NCBI GenBank assembly: GCA_031291325.1
Contig: JARLJG010000071.1
Span: forward strand, 1-64,000
Length of the DNA stretch: 64,000 nt
Direction of reading: 5' to 3'
Source: Burkholderiaceae bacterium
GTDB taxonomy: Bacteria; Pseudomonadota; Gammaproteobacteria; Burkholderiales; Burkholderiaceae_D
Shown here: positions 26,436 to 33,775 of the stretch, piece by piece
Position numbering within the stretch: position 1 is the stretch's first letter
How the letters are laid out: every line of letters begins with the position of its first letter
Made by a program: the position numbers and the translations under genes
The notes under the pieces: model-generated
What the model saw: only the letters and a program-made list of their open reading frames with translations
Database searches by the model: none
What the model was told of the DNA's origin: nothing

Positions 26436-26601
26436 AATATTTCTTATTGCTCAGTATCATAGTTAAGATGATATCTTACCAAGAAGGAAAAAGGATTTCC
26501 TCGACCAGAGGGACACTATAAAACGCGCTTGATTGACATGGCCGATATATGCCAGCACTTTAGCATATGTTTTAATGGGGCAATATACAATCTCACGACA
26601 A

Positions 26602-28155
26602 CTATGGATTGACCCCATCGCCCAAACAAACGACGCCCAAACCGTTGCGAATGCTGTAGGAATTTCGATCCGGCCATTTCGGTGCCGAATCGCAAAAATT
26701 CTGTGCGCTGGCATATTCGTCCGGTTGCACCCATTCAAAGCGATGCCCGGAAACCTCTTCTATCAATGCTGTTCGCGCCCACGCGGCGCTGAACGCCGAC
26801 GCATTAAGATCGCCCTCCGCAGTATATATGGTCGCGCTATAATTCCAGCTACCACCAATTACGACCAGCTTGTTCAGTGTTGAATACGCAGGATGACCTT
26901 CCAAAGCGGAAAAAATCCTGTTTGCCTTGGCTTGGTCGCGCGCATTGACTCTGAGCTGATCAGTTAACGCATGATTAGCATTGCCCGCGAAGATCACAAA
27001 CAGGATCGGCAACCCTTTTGCAAGCCAACGTCGAAAGAACATTGGCTGCGTCTTTATCACGATCATTAAACTGCCAGCAAGAAATAAGGAAATCGCGGAA
27101 ATAGTTCTAGACTCCCGCGTCAAGGCTTGCAATGGCAATTGGATTCCAAGCACCAGCAGCAAGCAGGTGAGCAAGGTCAAGGCAACGATTCCGAAAATAA
27201 AAAATGGTTGAACAAGTTCACCCTTCTTTTTGACGTAAAAGAAAACGACAGACAGCAGCGCAATCAAGGGGATAAGAAAAAGGATCTTTTTTTCGCTTGC
27301 CGGGAGTATCTCTTGATTTGAAAATAGTATCCAATGAAATGTGCTGGGGAGTTCAGCAAGACGCCGCGGAATGGCAGTTACTGCCATCAGATGGGTTCGT
27401 TCAAGTGCAACCTGACCGCTGGTCGCCAACACAATTTTATTGACAACGACATAAACGACTATTGAAGCAAGCGCCACGGTAAACATGCTCACGACATCCT
27501 TGAAAGTTCGCCGCCAATCATGGATTCCATTTTCAATATTAGGATCGTTGATAACCCTTTCGCAAATCGAAAAAACCAGCGCAATCAATGCGTAGTTGAT
27601 GGATAGTTGATAAATCGAAAGCGAGCTGACCAGCAATGCGATTGCGTAGATTTTTCTGAATTTCACACTGTCCGATTCTGTCAACATTTTGACGGCAAGC
27701 AATGCGAGAAACAGAGACCCAGAAAAATACACGCCGCCTTCCCTGAAGGAATACATTTCAGCGTGATAGGGATGAACGAGAAAGAGGCCACCGATCATCG
27801 CACCGCCTAGAATGGAGGAAAGATTCCACATTCTAAGGACGAGCAATAGCGAAGCAAGGTTTATGGAAATAGAGAGGACTCCATACAGAGTCGGGGAAAA
27901 GCAATCATCCACGGCAAAAAAATGAAGTACCGCGTATATTAATGCTCGACCGAAACGCCCATTCGCAATATTAGATTTGGCGAACCCCGACCAATAATCG
28001 GATGGCGCAGCACACATCAGATAGCCGTCGATCGAGTATCCAAAGGAAAAAATGGATGTCCCGAATGCAGCAAGCATCATCGCGCCGACAATGAGAACGA
28101 CCCACAACTGGTTTGGATACTTTAGCCTATCGATCTCGGAGATGAGTTTGTTCAT
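26602..28155 (-). CDS. GtrII-type O-antigen glucosyltransferase membrane protein
   Basis: A 517-residue polytopic protein with about ten membrane helices. The opening FGTSIFSFGYSIDGYLMCAAPSDYWSGFAKSNIANGRFGRAL followed by repeated hydrophobic segments is characteristic of the Glucos_trans_II family. In serotype-converting systems such proteins attach the glucosyl group, delivered on bactoprenol by GtrB, to O-antigen in the periplasm. A gtrB gene lies upstream on the same strand, separated by 272 bases. The DNA is AT-richer than its surroundings, suggesting transfer. Confidence 0.85.
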   Translation of the reverse strand: MNKLISEIDRLKYPNQLWVVLIVGAMMLAAFGTSIFSFGYSIDGYLMCAAPSDYWSGFAKSNIANGRFGRALIYAVLHFFAVDDCFSPTLYGVLSISINLASLLLVLRMWNLSSILGGAMIGGLFLVHPYHAEMYSFREGGVYFSGSLFLALLAVKMLTESDSVKFRKIYAIALLVSSLSIYQLSINYALIALVFSICERVINDPNIENGIHDWRRTFKDVVSMFTVALASIVVYVVVNKIVLATSGQVALERTHLMAVTAIPRRLAELPSTFHWILFSNQEILPASEKKILFLIPLIALLSVVFFYVKKKGELVQPFFIFGIVALTLLTCLLLVLGIQLPLQALTRESRTISAISLFLAGSLMIVIKTQPMFFRRWLAKGLPILFVIFAGNANHALTDQLRVNARDQAKANRIFSALEGHPAYSTLNKLVVIGGSWNYSATIYTAEGDLNASAFSAAWARTALIEEVSGHRFEWVQPDEYASAQNFCDSAPKWPDRNSYSIRNGLGVVCLGDGVNP

Positions 28156-28427
28156 TTAAACGATTAGTAGACAGAACATCGGCGCATCGATGAACGCACC
28201 GGGCAGCGTGCCGTTCCGTAGATTTGATGCGATTTAACAGCAGAAAAATCGAGCACGACCAGAAGCAGTCACGGAAAAGCGCTGCGGAAATCGACGCCGC
28301 ATTCGGCACGTTCGCGATCGCTTGCGCGCCGCGATTTTATGTGGACGCACATTGGCATCGTGCGCCCCAAGGCAGTGCTTCGCGCACAGTTCCGAATACC
28401 CTAGTCGCGCACGCCCACTTGCTGGGG
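28156..28427. other. Spacer between gtrII-like and gtrB-like genes; no gtrA
   Basis: This 272-base stretch is where a gtrA flippase gene might be expected. No frame encodes a four-helix GtrA protein, and no other gene is seen. The DNA is more GC-rich than the flanking gtr genes, suggesting a junction or insertion remnant. Confidence 0.5.
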
Positions 28428-29381
28428 CTACACATTGCCTTGCTGCCAGGATTGCCGAATGATGTAAATGGGACGCGCTTTGGTTTCATCGTGAATGCGG
28501 GCAATGTATTCACCGATTACGCCGATAGCCATCAATTGCGCCCCTCCAAGAAAAAGCATGGTAACCATCATTGATGGGTACCCATTCACTGCATTACCAA
28601 AGAAGATAGTTCGGGAAATGATCCACAAGCCATATACGAAGGCGCCAAAAGCGACTGCAAAGCCAAAATATGTCGCCAGTTGAAGCGGAACCTGGCTAAA
28701 GGACGTAATCCCTTCCAACGCAAAATTCCATAGTTTCCAATAATTCCAGCTCGTGTTTCCCGCAAAACGCGGTTCGCGCTTGTACACCACGGTTGTCGTC
28801 TTGAATCCCACCCAGGCAAACAAACCCTTCATGAATCGACGGCGTTCTGGAATGTTTTTCAGCGCATCCAAGGCGGGGCGGGATATGAGCCTGAAATCGC
28901 CGGTGTCATATGGAATTTCGACGCGGCTCATCTTGTTTATCAAGCGATAAAATGCATGCGAAGTTACTTTTTTGATAATTGTCTCGCCCTCGCGATGCGA
29001 CCTGACGGCATTCACTATTTCATATCCTTGTTGCCACTTGCTTACCAACTCTGGAATTACTTCCGGGGGATCTTGAAGGTCCGCATCCAACGGAATCGCA
29101 GCCCGGCCTCGCGCGAAATCCAACCCGGCCGTCAACGCCGCCTCCTTGCCAAAATTTCTCGACAATTGAAGGACAACAAAGCGCTCGTCAGCCTCATGAA
29201 GCTTTACCAATTCGTCAATCGTGGCGTCGGTACTTCCGTCGTCAATTAAAATGCATTCCCAGGAAATATCCATGCGATCCATAGTGGCGCACAAGCGACT
29301 ATGCAGCGCCGAAATTACGCTGGTTTCGTTATGGCATGGAATTACAATCGAAACATCGACTACGCTTGAGATATTTGTCAT
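28428..29381 (-). CDS. gtrB: Bactoprenol glucosyltransferase, GtrB-like
   Basis: A 317-residue protein. A GT2 domain (VSIVIPCHNETSVI, CILIDDGSTDATIDEL, the metal-binding IPLDADLQDPPE) is followed by two C-terminal membrane helices (LATYFGFAVAFGAFVYGLWII and MMVTMLFLGGAQLMAIGVIGEYIARI). RNTSWNYWKLW-like sequence before the helices is typical of GtrB/DPM1 relatives. It transfers glucose (or a related sugar) from UDP-sugar to undecaprenyl phosphate. The partner transferase is the GtrII-like protein encoded downstream. Confidence 0.9.
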   Translation of the reverse strand: MTNISSVVDVSIVIPCHNETSVISALHSRLCATMDRMDISWECILIDDGSTDATIDELVKLHEADERFVVLQLSRNFGKEAALTAGLDFARGRAAIPLDADLQDPPEVIPELVSKWQQGYEIVNAVRSHREGETIIKKVTSHAFYRLINKMSRVEIPYDTGDFRLISRPALDALKNIPERRRFMKGLFAWVGFKTTTVVYKREPRFAGNTSWNYWKLWNFALEGITSFSQVPLQLATYFGFAVAFGAFVYGLWIISRTIFFGNAVNGYPSMMVTMLFLGGAQLMAIGVIGEYIARIHDETKARPIYIIRQSWQQGNV

Positions 29382-29540
29382 TACCGAACTATTGTTGAAT
29401 TGGCAACCTGATTTTCAGGATAGCATGGGCGCGATGTCCTCATGCCACCACAAAAATCCCCTACTATTTACAATTTTACATGGTATCACGCTCATCATCA
29501 ATTTTGCTGAACGGAATTTAATCGGTTACAGCAGACTTCC

Positions 29541-29768
29541 GTATCGAAATTTGAGCAGCGCAACGGAGGCTTCACCCGCAATATGGACAGGTTGTACGAT
29601 AAGCGCGGTCCCGGCCTTGGCATGCGCTGTTGGCGCTTTTCGATGTACGTCGAAAACGGAGAAATCGAGAAGCTCTCTTTCGAGCCGGGCTTGCGGGACG
29701 AAGCGCCGACCGGTTCGTTTGACGTGTCCGACGCAGACATGATGCTGGCATATTTGAAGCGTCGCTGA
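29541..29768 (+). pseudogene. 5'-truncated peroxiredoxin (Prx5-type) remnant
   Basis: The frame reads FEQRNGGFTRNMDRLYDKRG, then GLGMRCWRFSMYVENGEIEK, and ends FDVSDADMMLAYLKRR. This matches the C-terminal third of Prx5/AhpC-TSA peroxiredoxins (G.FTR.M..L.DK...G.GMRSWRYSM.V..G.I....E.......SDA..ML..L). The peroxidatic cysteine domain is absent: upstream DNA holds no more of the protein and has stops. An ATG at 29583 could still start a 61-residue peptide, but it would have no activity. It marks a breakpoint next to the gtr island. Confidence 0.75.
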
Positions 29769-29798
29769 TCGCAAGCGCCTCTGGCGGGCAATCCGACA

Positions 29799-31157
29799 CT
29801 AGTCTTCTCGCCACACTTCCCGCATGGTGACGAATTCCTCGGCGGCGGTGGGGTGGATGCCGATGGTCGTATCGAAAACGGCCTTGGTGGCGCCTGCCCG
29901 CAAGGCGATGGCGATGCCCTGCATGATCTCGCCTGCATCCTGCCCCACCATGTGCGCGCCGACTACACGGTCGCTGGCACTGTCGACGATGAGCTTCATG
30001 AAGGTCTGCTCGTCGCGCCCGCTAATGGTGTGTTTCATGGGCTTGAAGGCGGATTTGAACACGCGGAGTTTTCCGAACCGGGCGCGCGCCGCATCTTCGG
30101 TGAAGCCGACGGTGCCAATATTGGGTTGGCAAAAGACAGCCGTAGGGATGAAATCGTAATCGACTGCATCTTGCAGCCCGCCGAACTGGCGTCTGGCGAA
30201 GGACATGCCTTCAGCCAGCGCCACCGGCGTTAATTCGATGCCGCCGGTCACATCGCCGAGCGCGAAAATGCTGGGCTCGGAAGTGCGATATTGGTCGTCG
30301 ACCTCGATATTGCCGTGGTCGTCGATTTTCACCTTCACGTTTTCCAGACCCAGGCCTTCCAGGTTGGCTCTTCGTCCGGTGGCATAGAGCACAGTATCGA
30401 CCTCGATGGCGGTGCCATCGGTAAGCATTACCTGCAATCCGCCGGGCCCCGAGGCAATGGACTGCACATTCACACCAAAGCGCAGGTCCACGCCGGTCTT
30501 GGCGATTTCCTTCGCAGCGTGGGCGCGGATGTCGGCGTCGAAGCCGCGCAGGAACAGGGGGCCGCGATACAACTGGGTTACGCGGGCGCCCAGCCCGTTG
30601 AAGATGCCGGCAAATTCCACCGCAATGTAGCCGCCGCCGACGATGGCCAGCCGCTTGGGAAATTGCGCAAGGTCGAACACTTCGTTGGAACTGATGGCCA
30701 ATTCGCTACCGGGAAATTGAGGGATGTGCGGCCAGCCGCCGGTGGCGATCAAAATCTTTTCCGCCGCAAAACGCTGCTCGCCGACCGCCACCGTATGGGC
30801 ATCGACGATTCGTGCGTGGCCCTTGATCACATCGGCCTTTGCCCCCGCCAACAGGTTTTCGTAGATGGAGTTGAGACGAGAAATTTCAGCTTTCTTGTTG
30901 TCGCGCAAGGTTGCCCAGTCGAAATGGGGAGTTTCGCCATTCCAGCCAAAGTTTTTGCCGTCCTTGAAGGCTTTGCCGAATTCGGATGCGTAGACGTACA
31001 GTTTTTTCGGCACGCAGCCGACGTTGACGCAGGTGCCGCCCATGTAGCGATCTTCCGCAATCGCTACCCTGGCCCCAAAGCCGGCGGCGATGCGTGCGGC
31101 CCTTACGCCACCGGAACCTGCGCCGATCACGAACAAGTCGTAGTCACGATTTTTCAC
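29799..31157 (-). CDS. gor: Glutathione-disulfide reductase
   Basis: From the GTG at 31157, nine bases after GAGGAG, the protein has 452 residues; an in-frame TTG at 31184 would add nine. The FAD motif [13 protein letters not shown], redox pair Cys43/Cys48 ([13 protein letters not shown]), a central NAD(P) domain ([14 protein letters not shown]), [16 protein letters not shown] and the C-terminal [12 protein letters not shown] with catalytic His identify the pyridine nucleotide-disulfide family, glutathione reductase branch. It regenerates GSH from GSSG with NADPH in the cytoplasm. It stands alone, ending 30 bases from the peroxiredoxin remnant. Confidence 0.93.
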   Translation of the reverse strand: MKNRDYDLFVIGAGSGGVRAARIAAGFGARVAIAEDRYMGGTCVNVGCVPKKLYVYASEFGKAFKDGKNFGWNGETPHFDWATLRDNKKAEISRLNSIYENLLAGAKADVIKGHARIVDAHTVAVGEQRFAAEKILIATGGWPHIPQFPGSELAISSNEVFDLAQFPKRLAIVGGGYIAVEFAGIFNGLGARVTQLYRGPLFLRGFDADIRAHAAKEIAKTGVDLRFGVNVQSIASGPGGLQVMLTDGTAIEVDTVLYATGRRANLEGLGLENVKVKIDDHGNIEVDDQYRTSEPSIFALGDVTGGIELTPVALAEGMSFARRQFGGLQDAVDYDFIPTAVFCQPNIGTVGFTEDAARARFGKLRVFKSAFKPMKHTISGRDEQTFMKLIVDSASDRVVGAHMVGQDAGEIMQGIAIALRAGATKAVFDTTIGIHPTAAEEFVTMREVWRED

Positions 31158-31312
31158 GGTTTGCTTCTCCTCATTCAGGTGCAACAGTATATCGGTGCTG
31201 GCGTCAACGAAAGCGTCGACACAAATTCATGTGCGGCACAACGGCCATGATAGTCAATTTTCTGCTTTGTCGTTTTTCGCGCCGTGTGAATCCGCCGACC
31301 ATGCGATCGATA

Positions 31313-31330
31313 TGTGCGTTGACGCACAGA
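31313..31330 (+). promoter_or_regulatory. Copy 1 of the TGTGC-N6-GCACA motif
   Basis: TGTGCGTTGACGCACAGA contains perfect 7-bp arms around TG. It lies between the divergent gor gene and the hypothetical gene at 31393. It is the most symmetrical copy of the repeated motif found in this part of the window. Confidence 0.65.
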
Positions 31331-31392
31331 GTGGCGCGGCGTTTCATCGTAAATTTGAGGTCACCGGTAGCCGCTTTGGGATTCATATCGTG

Positions 31393-31830
31393 ATGGGATT
31401 CGTTATGTCGGCGTCATGCACAGAAAATCGATCGCGTAGTTGTCTATCCAACGGATTGGACAAAGTGGACATCACCTGCGTTTTGGTTCAACGCCTGACG
31501 ACCCTTCCGGCAAAGGCGAAAGTGGCATCGTTAAGAGCTGCCAGCGAGGTGCTCGAAAGTTGGGCGAATTGCATCGCTGACTCGGGCCATGCGCTGTGCG
31601 ACATCGAGATCGTGTTTGAGGATGGATGTCGATATAACGAGCGCTACGACCTCATGCGGTCGCAAAAGCGCGTGTCGTTGTCGCGCCACGTTCGCAGGCA
31701 GTTGGCTGCGGCAGCAAGCACGGGCGACGACAAAAAGCTTTCACAAGAATACTGCCTTCCTGTAATCGGCTTGATTGGCGCCAATCTCGCGGAATCAGCC
31801 AGGATGCTATTGGAAAAATACAATATTTAG
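31393..31830 (+). CDS. Hypothetical protein (about 145 residues)
   Basis: The frame is open from 31195, but composition becomes protein-like only from about the ATG at 31393 (MGFVMSASCTEN). From VDITCVLVQRLTTLPAKAKVASLRAASEVLESW it looks like a soluble alpha/beta protein with DIEIVFEDGCRYNERYDL in the middle and a helical C-terminus. No family is recognised. It has its own motif copy 60 bases upstream. The start is uncertain; ATG 31405 is another option. Confidence 0.6.
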   Translation: MGFVMSASCTENRSRSCLSNGLDKVDITCVLVQRLTTLPAKAKVASLRAASEVLESWANCIADSGHALCDIEIVFEDGCRYNERYDLMRSQKRVSLSRHVRRQLAAAASTGDDKKLSQEYCLPVIGLIGANLAESARMLLEKYNI

Positions 31831-31835
31831 AGGCG

Positions 31836-31860
31836 CCAGACAGGCGTGAACGAAGTCTGG
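31836..31860. terminator. Hairpin between converging genes
   Basis: CCAGAC (31836-31841) pairs with GTCTGG (31855-31860) just after the hypothetical gene and before the 3' end of the leftward kinase gene. There is no T-run, so it may only be a weak bidirectional stop. Confidence 0.3.
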
Positions 31861-31929
31861 AACCCTATTCTCCCCACGCGCGTGCGCCAATCTCACATTC
31901 GGGTCGGCGCATCGCTTTTTAGAGATACT

Positions 31930-33750
31930 CTATTTGGATTGCCGATTTTCAGCCGAGTAGAGCAAGACCGTGTCTAGCGTCTCCATGAATTCGTTGACCA
32001 AGATCGGCTTGGTCAGGTAACAGAAGAAGCCGGCCTGGATGCCTTTCTCGATATCGATTGAAATGGCGTTGGCCGACAATGCCACGACAGGGATATGCGC
32101 GGTGGCGGGATCTGTGCGCAATATTTTCAACGCGTCGAAACCGCTGATGTCCGGCAAGTTGATGTCCATTAAAATCAGGTCGGGCCGATAAAGACGCGCC
32201 AACTGCACTCCCATGTTGCCGTTAATGGCAGACAGAAGTTTCAAGTCGCTGCGACGCGCAATCAATTGCTCGACCAAGGCCAGATTGGCCGGGTTGTCCT
32301 CGACGCAAAGCAATGTGCGATGCCGTGCCGATGCCGGCGCCTCCAGATGATCCGGTCCCGACGGGCCGACCTGCGGACTGCCGCCGTGTGCGCTTTCGAG
32401 CGAGTTGGCGGTAGGTAATTCGATCCAGAACACGCTGCCAACGCCGACCTTGCTGTCTACGCCGATTGCGCCGCCCATCAATTCGACCAGTTGCTTGGTG
32501 ATCACCAGACCGATGCCGGTGCCTTCTTCGGAGCCATTGTCTTGACCCAGGCGATTGAACGGCTCGAATAGACGCGCCAACTGCTCCGGTGCCAGGCCGG
32601 CGCCATCGTCCTTGACGCTGATGCGCACGCGATTTCCTCCGCTGACCGCGCATTGCACGACGACCGCGCCGCCGGGCCGGTTATATTTGATCGCATTCGA
32701 CAGAAGGTTGATGATTACTTGCTTGACTCGGTTGCGATCGGCGCGCACGTGGAACAAATCTCCGATATGGGGAAACGTCATCTGGATTCCGTGCTCCAGC
32801 GCTTGCGGCTCCATCATCGCCTTGCAATCCTGCAGCACTTCGCCAAGCGACATCGAGCCCTGCAGCATCGTCAATTTGCCCGACTCGATCATGGACAGAT
32901 CGAGAATCTCGTTAATCAGGTTCAGCAGATGCCAGCCGGCTTTCAATATCTGGTCGATCGAGAGCTTCTGTGCGTCAGAGGGCGGCGGGCGGCCGGACGC
33001 CATCAGTTGCGCGAATCCCAGCACGGCATTGAGCGGCGTGCGCAACTCGTGGCTCATGCTGGACAAGAATTCCGATTTCGCCAGATTGGCCTTTTCCGCA
33101 GTTGCCTTGGCGCTGCGCAAGGCAACGCTGCTTTCTTGCTGCGACTTTTCAAATTGCTTGCGTCCGGTAACGTCGGTCAACACGATGCGCATCACGGGCG
33201 CGCCGTCGATAGCCAGCGCAGTCGTGGCCACCAATGAGGCCCAGAATTTGACGCCGTCCTTCCTGACCATCCGCAGCTCGCACGATTGCGCGGCGCCGCC
33301 CCCGATCAGCTGTTTGCCCAGCAAATAAAAAACATCCTGGTCCGCCTGCAGAATGAAGCGGGAAATCGGTTGATTGAGCAAGGCGCCGCGCGGCAGGCCC
33401 AGCAGAGTTGCGCCGACGAGGTTGGCTTGCAGAATCAGCCCGGCTGCGCTGATCGTGCAATAGCCCACCGGCGCCAGGTCGTAAAGGTCAAAATAGCGTT
33501 CACGCTCAATGTCCAATTCAGCCTGCGTCCGATGCAGTTCCTCGTTTTGCATCTCCAGCTCGATCTGATGCACGCGCAGGTCGTGCAGCATCCGGCGCAT
33601 GCTTTCCGGCGAGGTTTCTTCAAGCTGTTCCGGCAACCGGTTCGCGCTTTCCAGAAAAACGGTTTCGGCCCGCAGGCGCAGCGCCTGCGGGGAATGCGGG
33701 GAATGCGGGGAAATTTTGGCGTCGGCAGAAAGAGATCTCTTGTTAGGCAT
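31930..33750 (-). CDS. Hybrid sensor histidine kinase (PAS-HisKA-HATPase-REC), soluble
   Basis: A 606-residue protein without membrane segments. A short coiled coil (about 45-90) is followed by a PAS domain (90-205), HisKA with phospho-acceptor His234 (SSMSHELRTPLN), HATPase_c with N box NLLSNAIKYN and G boxes DDGAGL and GTGIGLVITKQL, and a C-terminal receiver with phospho-acceptor Asp529 (LILMDINLPD). It starts 25 bases after the CheB-CheR-PAS gene, so the two form an operon and probably a signalling pair. It is a close paralogue of the kinase at 60747-63050 over HisKA to REC. Three perfect TGCGGGGAA repeats near the start encode an SPHSPHSP stretch. Confidence 0.92.
   Translation of the reverse strand: MPNKRSLSADAKISPHSPHSPQALRLRAETVFLESANRLPEQLEETSPESMRRMLHDLRVHQIELEMQNEELHRTQAELDIERERYFDLYDLAPVGYCTISAAGLILQANLVGATLLGLPRGALLNQPISRFILQADQDVFYLLGKQLIGGGAAQSCELRMVRKDGVKFWASLVATTALAIDGAPVMRIVLTDVTGRKQFEKSQQESSVALRSAKATAEKANLAKSEFLSSMSHELRTPLNAVLGFAQLMASGRPPPSDAQKLSIDQILKAGWHLLNLINEILDLSMIESGKLTMLQGSMSLGEVLQDCKAMMEPQALEHGIQMTFPHIGDLFHVRADRNRVKQVIINLLSNAIKYNRPGGAVVVQCAVSGGNRVRISVKDDGAGLAPEQLARLFEPFNRLGQDNGSEEGTGIGLVITKQLVELMGGAIGVDSKVGVGSVFWIELPTANSLESAHGGSPQVGPSGPDHLEAPASARHRTLLCVEDNPANLALVEQLIARRSDLKLLSAINGNMGVQLARLYRPDLILMDINLPDISGFDALKILRTDPATAHIPVVALSANAISIDIEKGIQAGFFCYLTKPILVNEFMETLDTVLLYSAENRQSK
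33686..33712. repeat. Three perfect 9-bp repeats at the start of the kinase gene
   Basis: TGCGGGGAA is present three times head to tail, in frame, in the codons for residues 13-21 (Ser-Pro-His type). It is prone to slippage but would not break the frame. Confidence 0.85.
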
Positions 33751-33775
33751 TGTGCGTGTCCGCTAGTCGATCAAT

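Noticed and set aside
28352-28366. GTGGACGCACATTGG as a further copy of the CRP-like motif
   Set aside because: Only the right half matches; the left half and spacing do not.
30291-31250. Forward ORF of 319 codons opposite gor
   Set aside because: Shadow of glutathione reductase, whose FAD, disulfide and C-terminal His motifs are all on the reverse strand.
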